A stretch of 64,000 nucleotides of DNA from Cyclobacteriaceae bacterium (GCA_019694875.1 JAIBBC010000004.1:116110-180109), one strand, 5' to 3'. Positions 1 to 8,445 are shown, counted from the first letter of the stretch. Numbers and translations are program-made. The notes: generated by a model not told the origin, from the sequence alone.

Positions 1-2
1 TA

Positions 3-299
3 ATTCCCGGGTCGTTGCCCGTGGCGATTGAATCGATTGTACGGAATACCATCATCTCAGCAAACGATCCGCTGGTTATCAAATGCTACCTTGAAGATGA
101 GGAATATCTCGTTCTTCAATGCAAGCTGAACGATCGTTTGATCAAACACAGCGAAAGCATCCTGGCGCTCGCGCGGCTGCAAAAGTCATACACCCTGTAC
201 AGCGAAAAGCCTTTGATTCAGGTGAAAGCTTACGAGGAGAATTATATTAAATTGCCCGTTCTGCGTCTTGCAGAAGAAGCCCTGACGCACGAATCATGA
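3..299 (+). CDS. Sensor histidine kinase, LytS/YehU type, C-terminal end only (partial)
   Basis: The frame is open from the left edge of the window, so only the last ~98 residues are present and the start lies outside. The fragment aligns by eye with the HATPase end of LytS-type kinases of Bacteroidota: an N-box-like stretch (SIVRNTIISANDPL), a short beta strand, then the helix and last strand that normally follow the GxGL box. The family N-box is usually VENA(I/V)KH and is followed by GIGLxN. Here those positions read VRNT and SILALAR, so two nucleotide-binding motifs are poorly preserved. The stop codon overlaps the ATG of the LytTR regulator downstream (ATGA), so the two are cotranslated and form a pair. 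The assignment rests on the partner gene as much as on the fragment itself. Confidence 0.7.
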   Translation: MPGSLPVAIESIVRNTIISANDPLVIKCYLEDEEYLVLQCKLNDRLIKHSESILALARLQKSYTLYSEKPLIQVKAYEENYIKLPVLRLAEEALTHES

Positions 300-1069
300 A
301 GGTACTGATCATTGAAGATGAAATTCCTGCCGCAGAAAAGCTGAGCCGATACCTGGCGAAGTACGATGCTTCTATTGTTGTTATAGCTCACCTGACTTCT
401 GTACAGGAGGCGGTGGACTGGCTGCAGGAAAAACAGGACACAGTTGACCTTATTTTCATGGACATCCAGCTTACCGATGGGTTAAGTTTCCAGATCTTCC
501 AGCAGGTAAACATTCGCAAGCCCGTTATTTTCATTACGGCTTTTAATGAATTCGCGCTTGATGCCTTTAAAGTGAACAGCATCGATTATTTGCTGAAGCC
601 AATAACGTTTACGGATTTATCCTCAAGTCTTAAAAAGCTCGATAACCTGCGGGAACAATTGCAATGGAATCCTCAAAAAACGGAACAGCTGCAGGAAACT
701 TTTGTAACACCCAAGACAACTGCATATAAAAACCGGTTTATGGTGAAGCTGGGTGATCACATCCGTTCAATCACAGCCGATCAGATTGCTTTGTTTTATG
801 CCGATGGCCGCGATGTGTACCTCGTGACAACCCAGAATCGGAAGTTCATTGTCGACTATACACTCGAAACACTGGAGGATTTGCTGGAGCCGAAAACATT
901 TTTCAGGATCAACCGCACCTACATCCTTAACATCAACTCGATTAAAGATGTGATTGTCTATTCCAACAGCCGGTTAAAAATTACCCTGACGCAGGAATTC
1001 GATAAAGAAATTATTGTTAGCCGTGAGAAAGTGGGGCCATTTAAGGAATGGTTTGACGGCAGTCACTAA
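296..1069 (+). CDS. LytTR-family two-component response regulator
   Basis: This 257-residue protein has the LytR/AlgR layout. An N-terminal receiver domain (about 1-120) has the acidic pocket at E7-D8, the phospho-acceptor D56 in FMDIQL, and the conserved Lys in YLLKPI. A C-terminal LytTR DNA-binding domain (about 145-250) carries the family hallmarks FYADGRDVYLVT and FFRINRTYILN. In this family phosphorylation by the partner kinase switches binding to direct-repeat promoter sites. The start ATG overlaps the stop of the upstream kinase fragment. The gene runs convergently into a lipoprotein gene with a 4-base overlap, which leaves no room for a terminator between the two. Confidence 0.93.
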   Translation: MKVLIIEDEIPAAEKLSRYLAKYDASIVVIAHLTSVQEAVDWLQEKQDTVDLIFMDIQLTDGLSFQIFQQVNIRKPVIFITAFNEFALDAFKVNSIDYLLKPITFTDLSSSLKKLDNLREQLQWNPQKTEQLQETFVTPKTTAYKNRFMVKLGDHIRSITADQIALFYADGRDVYLVTTQNRKFIVDYTLETLEDLLEPKTFFRINRTYILNINSIKDVIVYSNSRLKITLTQEFDKEIIVSREKVGPFKEWFDGSH

Positions 1070-2205
1070 AGCGGGGCAAGCATTGGAATAAACTGCCGTT
1101 GTGACTGGCGAACATTGGTACCAATTATTTCACGGTACCCTAAGCCTGTAACCAACACGTTACCTTTATTCAAATGCCAATAGTTAGTTTGACTTACAAA
1201 CAGGCCATCGGTCACATAAATACCCATCGCAGGAAGTTCACCGTAGTAGGTATCAACAACTTCATCAAGAGACGTAATCTCATAGATATAGAATTTTCCC
1301 GACTCCGTAAGACCTCCCCATCCATGTTCGAGTTTCGCTTTTGAGGGAACAACATAAAGCGGATCGGCCTGTTCAACGTCTTCTCCTTCATCGTAAGTCA
1401 TGAGATAACCATTGTCTTCAAACCAATAACTATCTCCCTCTCCCCCGGAGAGGTAGCTAAGGTGAACTTTAAAGATATTTTTTGAAGGGAGCTTACTTTC
1501 TACCGTTACTGTCAACTCATCTTCGCCAAAAATTGACGACTCACTGTACGTCCAATAATTCCCGACTTCTAAAAAAGCAAAATCACCGTAGGTTATTGGC
1601 GGGGTAACCCGGGTAGTTGAGGCGGGGTTCCCGGCCACATATCGTACAAGACGCATACTTGCCGTCTCATCTTCAAAATTTCCTGTGCCAATCAAGCCCA
1701 CGGTTGGCGAAAAGTATTGATAGTATGTAGATGATCCCGTTTGTATTTTAACCTTTACAGCATCGGTAATCTCGTTTTGTCCGGTGGTGATCGAAACGTT
1801 CACCTCGTCAATCGAATAGGTGTAGGTTGCTGTGCCCTTCTTCACTTTCCACGAAGTTCCTTTTGGTTTCCCAAACTTACACTCGATTTGATACGCCTCC
1901 GGGTCACGTAGCCGGTATGATGTATAGAAGTTTCCGTCCTTCACGGTCCAATACTGCGTAGGGAATACGGTTATGAGATCGGAATAATTTCTGACGAGAA
2001 ATGTATCAACCCCAATTTGTTCCTCGATAACGCTCTTTATAGAGTCGTCTCCAAAAAAATTTAGCGCGTAGTAATGATATTCAGTTCCTTCAGCGAGGAA
2101 ACTTAGTTCAATTTTCGGACCACCAGAAGTCTCACCGTCATCGCTGCACGAAGACAATAAGGCCATGAATCCAAACAACAAAAAAGAGGCAACAAATAAT
2201 CTCAT
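1066..2205 (-). CDS. Lipoprotein of unknown function
   Basis: The product has 379 residues. The N-terminus is a lipoprotein signal with hydrophobic residues 3-17 and lipobox LSSC at 17-20 (lipidated Cys20). It is followed by SDDGETSGG, a flexible acidic/Gly stretch typical of exported Bacteroidota lipoproteins. The mature part is rich in Thr, Tyr and Ser with many short beta strands (TYTYSIDEVNVSI, STYYQYFSPTVG), suggesting one or two beta-sandwich-like modules. I recognise no catalytic motif or named family. It is probably anchored in the outer or inner membrane facing the periplasm or the surface. The gene lies downstream of the SUI1-J-protein pair with only 22 bases between them, so it could share their transcript. 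Confidence 0.85.
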   Translation of the reverse strand: MRLFVASFLLFGFMALLSSCSDDGETSGGPKIELSFLAEGTEYHYYALNFFGDDSIKSVIEEQIGVDTFLVRNYSDLITVFPTQYWTVKDGNFYTSYRLRDPEAYQIECKFGKPKGTSWKVKKGTATYTYSIDEVNVSITTGQNEITDAVKVKIQTGSSTYYQYFSPTVGLIGTGNFEDETASMRLVRYVAGNPASTTRVTPPITYGDFAFLEVGNYWTYSESSIFGEDELTVTVESKLPSKNIFKVHLSYLSGGEGDSYWFEDNGYLMTYDEGEDVEQADPLYVVPSKAKLEHGWGGLTESGKFYIYEITSLDEVVDTYYGELPAMGIYVTDGLFVSQTNYWHLNKGNVLVTGLGYREIIGTNVRQSQRQFIPMLAPL

Positions 2206-2227
2206 ATTAATTTTTTTTTGAGGCAGA

Positions 2228-2575
2228 TCAACCTACCCGCTTCGCTTTATATCCTTCTTTCAGTAAAAGCTGAACAATCTTATCGCGGTGGTCGCCCTGA
2301 ATAAGTATCTCACGATCTTTCACCGAGCCACCAACTCCACATTTGGTTTTAAGAAGCTTGCCCAACTCTTCAATCTCGCCTGTCTTGCCCGTAAACCCTG
2401 CAACAAGCGTAACCTGCTTTCCAGCCCGCATGCTTTTGTCAAGCATTACTTTTAAATTCTGTTGTTTTGCAGGAACATCATTTTCATTTTCCTCCTGCTG
2501 ATATTGATAATTGAAATCACTGTTGGTGGAGTACACTACACCCTCGCGATTCTTCCAGTCGTTCTTCTTGGCCAT
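2228..2575 (-). CDS. SUI1/YciH-type translation initiation factor-like protein
   Basis: The 115-residue product belongs to the eIF1/SUI1 fold family found in some bacteria as YciH. The core is visible as VTLVAGFTGKTGEIEELGK, then KTKCGVGGSVKDREILIQGDH, then the C-terminal strand and helix ending KAKRVG. The family pattern of Gly-rich turn plus CGxGGxVK is intact. YciH proteins bind the small ribosomal subunit and influence start selection in vitro; their role in Bacteroidota is not settled. I chose the ATG at 2575 (MAKKNDWK) rather than an upstream start, because the longer version would overlap the J-protein gene, whose stop lies only two bases upstream. The N-terminal 35 residues are polar and low-complexity. 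Confidence 0.88.
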   Translation of the reverse strand: MAKKNDWKNREGVVYSTNSDFNYQYQQEENENDVPAKQQNLKVMLDKSMRAGKQVTLVAGFTGKTGEIEELGKLLKTKCGVGGSVKDREILIQGDHRDKIVQLLLKEGYKAKRVG

Positions 2576-2577
2576 AC

Positions 2578-3351
2578 TTAAAACATTAATACCAGTGTAA
2601 AAAACAGCGCGAATCCCGTAAGTACGCACAACCCGAACCTGAATTCTTCATTGTCGCGCATCAGCAGGCAAATTAACGCTGTGATAAATACAATTATAGG
2701 CACGAATTTAAACGTTCCGTAAACGCTTCCAAACGTTGTAATTGCGTTGGCGCCATCCAGCGTTCGGATTTCGATAATTTTACGCAAGAGGCGCGATTCC
2801 ACAAGTTCCACCTGTGTTACGTCTTCAAAAGACCGGAATTCTTCTTGCAGAACCGGAATGTATCGCCCTTCAAAAAAAAGATAGTCGGTACCTGCCCGAT
2901 AATCGATCGTGATTGAAACCGTGCGGTGTATGTGGGGCAAATTATAATCGATCAACAGGATCAGGCATACCACTAACCCGGAAACACAAACTTTTTTGAC
3001 ATAATGAAAATAGCGCAACACCAGATCGTATTGTGTAGGCCTCCTGAAAACCGGACGAAAACCTCTCCGCTTGAAATACGGATCGCGGTTCCTGAGCGGT
3101 GAAGGCTCTTCAGGTTGTTGCTGTTGGGTATAAGTTTGATACGGATTGACAAGGCGATAGTCGTACTCAGATTTTTTCACTGAGTCGCTTAACACATCGT
3201 AAGCCTCGTTGATCTCCCTGATAAGCTCAGCCGCCTGCGGGTCGGGGTTCACATCGGGGTGATACCGTTGAACCAGCAGGCGGTACGAGCGTTTAATGGT
3301 TTGAATATCGGCACTTCGGCTAACGCGAAGAATGGCGTAGTAATCTTTCAC
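2578..3351 (-). CDS. DnaJ-domain membrane protein
   Basis: The first ~65 residues are a J-domain with the essential HPD tripeptide at 31-33 (RYHPDVN) and the usual helix IV ending DYRL. The rest is not a DnaJ Zn-finger or C-terminal substrate domain. A charged linker leads to one hydrophobic segment near 119-137, a soluble ~70-residue stretch (YDYRAGTDYLFFEGRYI), and two close segments near 215-257 that end the protein. The J-domain would lie in the cytoplasm and could recruit DnaK to the membrane. The downstream SUI1 gene starts two bases after the stop, so they form an operon. No substrate or partner can be named from sequence. Confidence 0.87.
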   Translation of the reverse strand: MKDYYAILRVSRSADIQTIKRSYRLLVQRYHPDVNPDPQAAELIREINEAYDVLSDSVKKSEYDYRLVNPYQTYTQQQQPEEPSPLRNRDPYFKRRGFRPVFRRPTQYDLVLRYFHYVKKVCVSGLVVCLILLIDYNLPHIHRTVSITIDYRAGTDYLFFEGRYIPVLQEEFRSFEDVTQVELVESRLLRKIIEIRTLDGANAITTFGSVYGTFKFVPIIVFITALICLLMRDNEEFRFGLCVLTGFALFFTLVLMF

Positions 3352-3385
3352 AGCTACGGTGCCGCTAATTAAATTTTACAGGGAA

Positions 3386-4240
3386 TTACTTCTTGATCAC
3401 ATACGTGAGTACCGGGCGCTTGCTGTGGCCCACCACATCTTCCGCTATGCTTCCCGCCAGCACATGCGCAAATCCGGTGCGGCCATGGGTAGCCATCGCA
3501 ATCATATCGGCATTGATGCTGTCGGCAAAATAAATGATACCCTCCTCTTCGCGCAGGTCATTGAAGATGTTGATGGTGTATTTCTTCAGCATCTGCTTTT
3601 TGGCGAACTCCTGCATCTGTTTTTTCACAACCACATCGCGCTGGAAGTTTCCCGGTGTGTTCACACGAACGAGATGAACAACCGAATCTTCGTACAGCCC
3701 CTGCATTTCCTTCAACACTGCTGCAAAAGGTTCTTCGTCTTTACTCAACGCTGTTGCGTACACAATATTTTTAAATTCCGTTTTTGAAGGTTTTTTCTGA
3801 ACCGTTAGCACGGGGCACTTTGCGTGACGGACAACTTTTTCCGTGTTCGTACCGATGATCATTTCCTGCATCTGGCTGTGACCGGCTGTTCCCATTACCA
3901 CCAGATCAACCTTATTTTCGGTAATGATGGTGCGCATACCGTGAAAAGGTGTGCCTACCCGCAATTGAGATCTCACTTTAACACCTGCCAGTTGCGGACT
4001 GTTTAACAATGCCTCCATCTGTTTTTTTGATTTCTTGATTAAGGCCATCGTAAACAATTTTTCTTCCATGCTACCATCCAGGTCCATCTGCCCTTCTACG
4101 TTGAACGACCCTCCGGTAACTTCTTCAATAACATGCAAAAACGTAATCTCAGCACCGGCTTTTTTAGCGATATCAGCAGCAACATCAACGGCTATCTGCG
4201 CAGGCTTCGAAAAATCGGTTGGAACAAGAATTTTTTTCAT
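3386..4240 (-). CDS. Universal stress protein, two tandem UspA domains
   Basis: This 284-residue protein consists of two UspA units of about 145 and 135 residues. The first starts MKKILVPTDFS and carries an ATP-binding pattern G-x2-G-x9-G-T at 117-131, followed by RHAKCPVL. The second begins with NIVYATALS and carries THGRTG...GS followed by HSKRPVLTY. Tandem Usp proteins bind ATP or AMP and are usually induced by starvation or oxidative stress. The first unit matches the ATP-binding subgroup better than the second, where the Gly spacing is shorter. The gene is monocistronic and divergent from a beta-barrel gene across a 148-base gap. Confidence 0.93.
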   Translation of the reverse strand: MKKILVPTDFSKPAQIAVDVAADIAKKAGAEITFLHVIEEVTGGSFNVEGQMDLDGSMEEKLFTMALIKKSKKQMEALLNSPQLAGVKVRSQLRVGTPFHGMRTIITENKVDLVVMGTAGHSQMQEMIIGTNTEKVVRHAKCPVLTVQKKPSKTEFKNIVYATALSKDEEPFAAVLKEMQGLYEDSVVHLVRVNTPGNFQRDVVVKKQMQEFAKKQMLKKYTINIFNDLREEEGIIYFADSINADMIAMATHGRTGFAHVLAGSIAEDVVGHSKRPVLTYVIKK

Positions 4241-4388
4241 AACACGGGGATTAAATAGAGTTCTAAATTAAGAAAAAAACGATGTGAAACAGGTATGATT
4301 TATATCAGTTAAAAAGCCGATTGAAGTCAGTTTGAAGAAAAGAAAACGATTACCTTAAGGTCTCTAAAAGTAAGTTAACCCTTTATTT

Positions 4389-5069
4389 ATGAAGAACTTA
4401 TTCATTCCTTTTGTCTTACTCGTTACTACGTTTGGTTATGGCCAAATTAGCAGAGGCACTATCTTCCTGGGCGGAAGCGTCAATGTTGCATTTGATCAAG
4501 TCGATTCCGATAAGCCTGATGATTTAGTATCAGCCTCCGATCTTAAACGTTTCTCTACAACCATTCAACCTTATGTAGGCATCTTCCTATCAGAGAAATG
4601 GCAGATTGGAGGCGGATTGGCTTTTAATTATTCAGCAACCAATATTATAAACTATTTTCCGTTTGCTGACGGTGGACACTACAGGCGTGATGATCGGGAG
4701 AGCACACACATCTATTCAATCGATTTATTTGCCACGCGTTATATCCGCTTGACGGAAAAACTATTTTTTACAGCAACGTTGGATATTAGCGGTGGGAAAG
4801 AAAACAGTTTGTATGAACGGGAAGGGTATGACGATTTGGACTATAAATCAACATTGTTAGGTATTGATTTGTCGCCCGGACTAACCTATTTTTTCTCGGA
4901 CCGTTGGGCAGTGGTGACAAACTTCGGAAGAGTTTTTGCCGACTTTCGGTGGAGAAAAGACTCCGATCCCTATCCTGCCAGTACTGTGAGCAGTTTTGGC
5001 GTCAATATGAAAGCCAATACCTTTTCAATTGGAGTTCAGTACTACTTAAATAATGGTTCATCGGAATAA
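4389..5069 (+). CDS. Outer-membrane beta-barrel protein
   Basis: The product has 226 residues, with a signal peptide of about 19 residues (MKNLFIPFVLLVTTFGYGQ) and then alternating polar and hydrophobic strands rich in aromatic and Gly residues. Each strand boundary resembles small OmpW/OprF-like barrels, for example the pairs around RFSTTIQPYVGIFLSEKW and IGGGLAFNYSATN. The last strand ends with the aromatic pattern FSIGVQYYLNN expected for BAM insertion. Eight strands fit the length. The substrate or role is unknown, and many Bacteroidota genomes carry dozens of such proteins. It stands alone between the divergent stress-protein gene and the DUF4268 gene. Confidence 0.82.
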   Translation: MKNLFIPFVLLVTTFGYGQISRGTIFLGGSVNVAFDQVDSDKPDDLVSASDLKRFSTTIQPYVGIFLSEKWQIGGGLAFNYSATNIINYFPFADGGHYRRDDRESTHIYSIDLFATRYIRLTEKLFFTATLDISGGKENSLYEREGYDDLDYKSTLLGIDLSPGLTYFFSDRWAVVTNFGRVFADFRWRKDSDPYPASTVSSFGVNMKANTFSIGVQYYLNNGSSE

Positions 5070-5099
5070 TGCGCAGCGCTGAAATCGTCAGATTTACGT

Positions 5100-5561
5100 A
5101 TGTACACCCGCGAGCAAGCTTCACACCTTCGGCATGAATTCTGGACTACGTTCGGGAAATACATGAGCCCGGTGCCCTCGGCTGAAGGCTTGCGCATCAA
5201 CTGGATAAACTATCATACGCGTGTCCGCGATGTTTACTTCCGCATGAATGCTGGAACAAAAGAAGCGGTTATCGCGATTACGCTTGAACATCGCGATGCC
5301 GGAATACGGGAACTTTACTTCGAACAGTTTCTTGAACTCAGGGATCTGCTTCACAACACCCTGGAAGAAGAATGGAACTGGGAAAAACAGGTAATACTTC
5401 CGGATGGCCGTGAAATTTCAAGAATTGGTAAAACACTTTCCGGAGCTTCAATCTTTAATAAAGATCAATGGCCCGACCTGATCTCATTCTTCAAGCCGCG
5501 CATCATTGCACTCGACAGCTTTTGGGAAAACGCCCGGTGGAGCTTTGAAGAATTGCGATAG
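5100..5561 (+). CDS. DUF4268 domain-containing protein
   Basis: This cytoplasmic protein has 153 residues, no signal peptide and no membrane segment. The sequence pattern (EFWTTFGKYMSPVPSAEG at the N-terminus, INWINYHT, then FYFRMNA-like and LELRDLLHNTLEEEWNW) is that of DUF4268, a small single-domain family of Bacteroidota. Related DUF4268 domains sit at the C-terminus of some restriction/nuclease-like proteins, but the stand-alone form has no established function. The ATG at 5100 follows a 30-base gap after the beta-barrel gene, and the CDF transporter starts 63 bases downstream, so cotranscription is possible but not shown. Confidence 0.85.
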   Translation: MYTREQASHLRHEFWTTFGKYMSPVPSAEGLRINWINYHTRVRDVYFRMNAGTKEAVIAITLEHRDAGIRELYFEQFLELRDLLHNTLEEEWNWEKQVILPDGREISRIGKTLSGASIFNKDQWPDLISFFKPRIIALDSFWENARWSFEELR

Positions 5562-5624
5562 TGTTGCACCTGCAACAACATTGCGATATATCGATAAAAA
5601 TAATTTTCCGGTTTACCTTTCGGC

Positions 5625-6530
5625 ATGGGGCATCATCACCATCACGGACATGATCACGCACATGATCATCATCACAGTACCGATAACATCAAGTTAGCAT
5701 TCTGGCTTAATTTGGGATTTGCGTTGCTGGAGTTTGTTGGTGGTCTTTACACAAACTCGGTTGCCGTTCTTTCAGATTCCCTTCACGACCTCGGTGACAG
5801 CCTTTCGCTCGGAACTTCCTGGTATTTCCAAAAGAAAGCCCAAAAACATCGCGATCAGCATTTCACCTACGGCTACCGGAGATTTTCGTTGCTGGGCGCA
5901 TTCATCAACAGTATCGTATTAACAGTTGGCTCGATATTCATTATCGCAGAGTCTGTTGAACGGATCGTAAGTCCTGCACAACCCGATGCCAAAGGCATGC
6001 TTATTTTAGCGGTGATCGGTATCGGGGTTAACCTGCTCGCGATGCTGCGATTGAAAAAAGGAAAATCAATTAACGAGCGCGTAATCTCACTCCATTTCCT
6101 GGAAGATGTATTAGGCTGGGCAGCGGTTTTGGTGGGCAGCGTTGTTATGATGTTTTATAACGTACCGATTCTTGACCCACTCCTTTCACTGGGGATTGCA
6201 GCTTTTATCCTATTCAATGTTTACCGGAACATGAAGTCGGTGTTTCAGATCGTTTTGCAGGGTGTGCCCGAAAATATGTCGGAAGAAAAAATAAAAGAAA
6301 CTGTGGCTTCACTCCCTGAGGTGAAAGGCCTCCACGATATTCATGTTTGGTCGATGGACGGCAATTACAACATCGTTACCCTGCATGTAGTCGTTTCAAA
6401 CACATTAACAGTCGATCAGCGCGAAGCGCTAAAAACCAGAATCAAAGAAACACTTGGGAAAATGTCGTTGCAGCACACCACCGTTGAGCTTGAAACCGAG
6501 GGCTACCCGTGTGCGAAGCCGGAAGTTTAG
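5625..6530 (+). CDS. Cation diffusion facilitator (CDF) metal exporter
   Basis: The 301-residue protein exports divalent metal ions (Zn, Co, Cd class) across the inner membrane in exchange for protons. The cytoplasmic N-terminus is extremely His-rich: within the first 18 residues are 11 His interleaved with Gly and Asp, a typical Zn-binding tail. Six membrane segments follow. The two metal-site motifs are visible as LSDSLHDLGDS in TM2 and LHFLEDVLGW in TM5. The C-terminal cytoplasmic ferredoxin-like dimer domain begins near residue 205 (QGVPENMSEEKIK) and contains LHDIHVWSMDG. This HDxxD/HxxxD arrangement points to Zn2+ (ZitB/CzcD-like). The gene converges on menA with a 4-base overlap of the coding ends. 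Confidence 0.94.
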   Translation: MGHHHHHGHDHAHDHHHSTDNIKLAFWLNLGFALLEFVGGLYTNSVAVLSDSLHDLGDSLSLGTSWYFQKKAQKHRDQHFTYGYRRFSLLGAFINSIVLTVGSIFIIAESVERIVSPAQPDAKGMLILAVIGIGVNLLAMLRLKKGKSINERVISLHFLEDVLGWAAVLVGSVVMMFYNVPILDPLLSLGIAAFILFNVYRNMKSVFQIVLQGVPENMSEEKIKETVASLPEVKGLHDIHVWSMDGNYNIVTLHVVVSNTLTVDQREALKTRIKETLGKMSLQHTTVELETEGYPCAKPEV

Positions 6531-7420
6531 AAGGCGACCAACTGCCCGACACCAAATAAAATTACAAAAAGCAGAGTCGACAAGGCCATGAACTTCAGGT
6601 AAGGATCGAGTTCATGCGATGGCTTTACCTGAATGTTGCGGCTGATTACTAAAAATGCCGGTGCACTCAGAATAAAAAGAAATTGTAGTGCCGATTCAAA
6701 ATGCGCTGCGACAAAAGCGACCGCGCTTCCGAGGCCTACAATCACCAAACTCCAGTGATACAAAGCAGCATTTTGTTTGCCGATCCGCACAGGAATCGAA
6801 AATTTGCCAGCCTTCCGGTCTGAATCGATATCGCGAATATTGTTGATGTTCAAAACACCTACGGCAAATACTCCGCAGCTTATGGCCGGCCATATGTATT
6901 GCCACGATAGTTGATGTGTAAAAAGATATAACGAACCCATCACGCCAACCAATCCGAAGAAAATAAAAACAGAGATGTCACCGAGGCCCGCATAGCCGTA
7001 AGGCCTTTTGCCAACCGTGTATCCGATCGCAGCAAGAATGGAAAGCACGCCAAGCCCCAGAAAAAAGAATATCGCGCTCCAGTTCAAACCGAAGGAAGTG
7101 AACAGCAAGCCGATTCCACTAACCAAACTCAGCAAAACAAAGACAAGAATACCCGCCTTCATCTGCGCAGGTGATATGCGGCCGCTTTGCACTGCGCGTG
7201 ACGGACCTTTGCGATCAACACTATCGGCACCATGTACTGAATCACCGTAATCATTCGCGAGGTTGGAAAGAATCTGGAGAAAGATGGTGGTGGCGATGCA
7301 GAGTAAAAAAATATCCCAGCGAAACACTCCGGCAGCGGCAGCCAAAAATCCACCCATCATAATAGAAGAGAGTGCGAGTGGTAACGTGCGGAGGCGGAAC
7401 GCGCTAACCCAATGTTTCAT
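6527..7420 (-). CDS. menA: 1,4-dihydroxy-2-naphthoate polyprenyltransferase MenA
   Basis: MenA attaches the polyprenyl chain to 1,4-dihydroxy-2-naphthoate in menaquinone synthesis at the inner membrane. The 297-residue protein has about eight membrane segments typical of the UbiA superfamily and both Asp-rich prenyl-diphosphate/Mg sites: NLANDYGDSVHGAD near 53-66 and NNIRDIDSDRKAGK near 190. The sequence opens HWVSAFRLRTLPLALSSI, a MenA hallmark. The upstream glutathione-peroxidase gene overlaps its start (ATGA), so the two are translationally coupled. No other men gene is in the window. Confidence 0.94.
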   Translation of the reverse strand: MKHWVSAFRLRTLPLALSSIMMGGFLAAAAGVFRWDIFLLCIATTIFLQILSNLANDYGDSVHGADSVDRKGPSRAVQSGRISPAQMKAGILVFVLLSLVSGIGLLFTSFGLNWSAIFFFLGLGVLSILAAIGYTVGKRPYGYAGLGDISVFIFFGLVGVMGSLYLFTHQLSWQYIWPAISCGVFAVGVLNINNIRDIDSDRKAGKFSIPVRIGKQNAALYHWSLVIVGLGSAVAFVAAHFESALQFLFILSAPAFLVISRNIQVKPSHELDPYLKFMALSTLLFVILFGVGQLVAF

Positions 7421-7929
7421 ACAATCTTATCAAGTATCTTTTTATCGAGTGGTTCTACCCGTGCGTTAAAAAAGCCGGTAACATTGCCTGATTTGTCGAT
7501 CAGGTATTTACAAAAATTCCAACTGGGCTTTTCTCCTGATTTCAATTGCAGCCACCTATAAAGCGGATGCTGATGAATGCCCTTCACCGAAATTTTCTCA
7601 AACATCTGAAAACTCACACCGTAGTTAACCTGGCAAAACTCTTCAATGTTTTTATTCGAACCTGGTTCCTGCCATAAGAAATTGTTTGCCGGGAATCCGA
7701 GCACCGTGACTTTGTCACCATATTGTTCGTGAAGTTTCTGCAGGCCTTCGTACTGGTACGTATATCCGCACTTCGAAGCCGTGTTTACGATCAGCAGATT
7801 CTTTCCGATAAATTGCGAAAAGTCAACCTCCTTGCCGGTCAACGACTTCATTTTAAAATCATAGATCGAAACAGGAATGTCGGTGCGATGGAATCCGAAA
7901 ATCCGGCTGATCAGTGAACGCAAACCCAT
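7417..7929 (-). CDS. Glutathione peroxidase family protein (non-exported paralogue)
   Basis: This is a thioredoxin-fold peroxidase of 170 residues that reduces hydroperoxides. The peroxidatic residue is C54 in NTASKCGYTYQY, a Cys rather than selenocysteine. The Trp-Asn motif is WNFCKYL. The usual FPCNQF loop reads FPANNF, so the commonly catalytic Gln is Asn and the resolving-type Cys of thioredoxin-dependent members is absent. An extra Cys sits beside Trp-Asn. There is no clear signal peptide; the N-terminus is a basic ~20-residue extension. The paralogue directly upstream is exported, and menA downstream overlaps by four bases. The actual electron donor is probably thioredoxin, by family habit, but this is inference. 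Confidence 0.92.
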   Translation of the reverse strand: MGLRSLISRIFGFHRTDIPVSIYDFKMKSLTGKEVDFSQFIGKNLLIVNTASKCGYTYQYEGLQKLHEQYGDKVTVLGFPANNFLWQEPGSNKNIEEFCQVNYGVSFQMFEKISVKGIHQHPLYRWLQLKSGEKPSWNFCKYLIDKSGNVTGFFNARVEPLDKKILDKIV

Positions 7930-7944
7930 TTTAAACTATCCGAA

Positions 7945-8445
7945 TTAAAGAGCTGCAGTTATCTTTGGATCAAGCGGATTGACTTTCGAAGGGAAGAATG
8001 TGATCGTTCCGTCAGGTTTAACAAGATACTTGCAGAAATTCCAGGTGGGCTCTTGTCCGGTTTTTTCTTTCAGGAACTTATAGAGCTCATGCTGATCACT
8101 GCCCTTAACCGAAATTTTTTCAAACATCTGGAAGGTCACGCCATAATTCTTCTGGCAGAACTCCCCGATCTCTGCGTTTGTTCCGGGTTCCTGCGCACCG
8201 AAGTTGTTAGCCGGAAAACCAAGGATGGTTATTTTATCTCCGAACTGCTCATGCAACTTTTGCAGATCAGCATATTGCGGGGTGTAGCCGCATTGCGAAG
8301 CAGTATTTACAATCAACAGTGTTTTGCCCTTGTATTGTGAGAAATCGATCAGTTTACCATCAAGCGAGTTAACCTTAAAATCATAAACCGAACTGGCAGA
8401 AAACATCGACAAACCAACCATAGCAATCATAGCAAGTATTTTCAT
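7945..8445 (-). CDS. Glutathione peroxidase family protein (exported paralogue)
   Basis: This is a close paralogue of the gene 15 bases downstream, with the same catalytic signature: C52 in NTASQCGYTPQY, FPANNF instead of FPCNQF, and WNFCKYL. I place the start at the ATG at 8445 (MKILAMIAMVGLSMFSAS), which gives a 166-residue product with a clear N-terminal hydrophobic signal; a longer frame reaching 8487 has no support. The predicted destination is the periplasm, so this copy and its neighbour would protect different compartments against peroxides. The two genes are tandem, on the same strand and probably cotranscribed with menA. Confidence 0.9.
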   Translation of the reverse strand: MKILAMIAMVGLSMFSASSVYDFKVNSLDGKLIDFSQYKGKTLLIVNTASQCGYTPQYADLQKLHEQFGDKITILGFPANNFGAQEPGTNAEIGEFCQKNYGVTFQMFEKISVKGSDQHELYKFLKEKTGQEPTWNFCKYLVKPDGTITFFPSKVNPLDPKITAAL

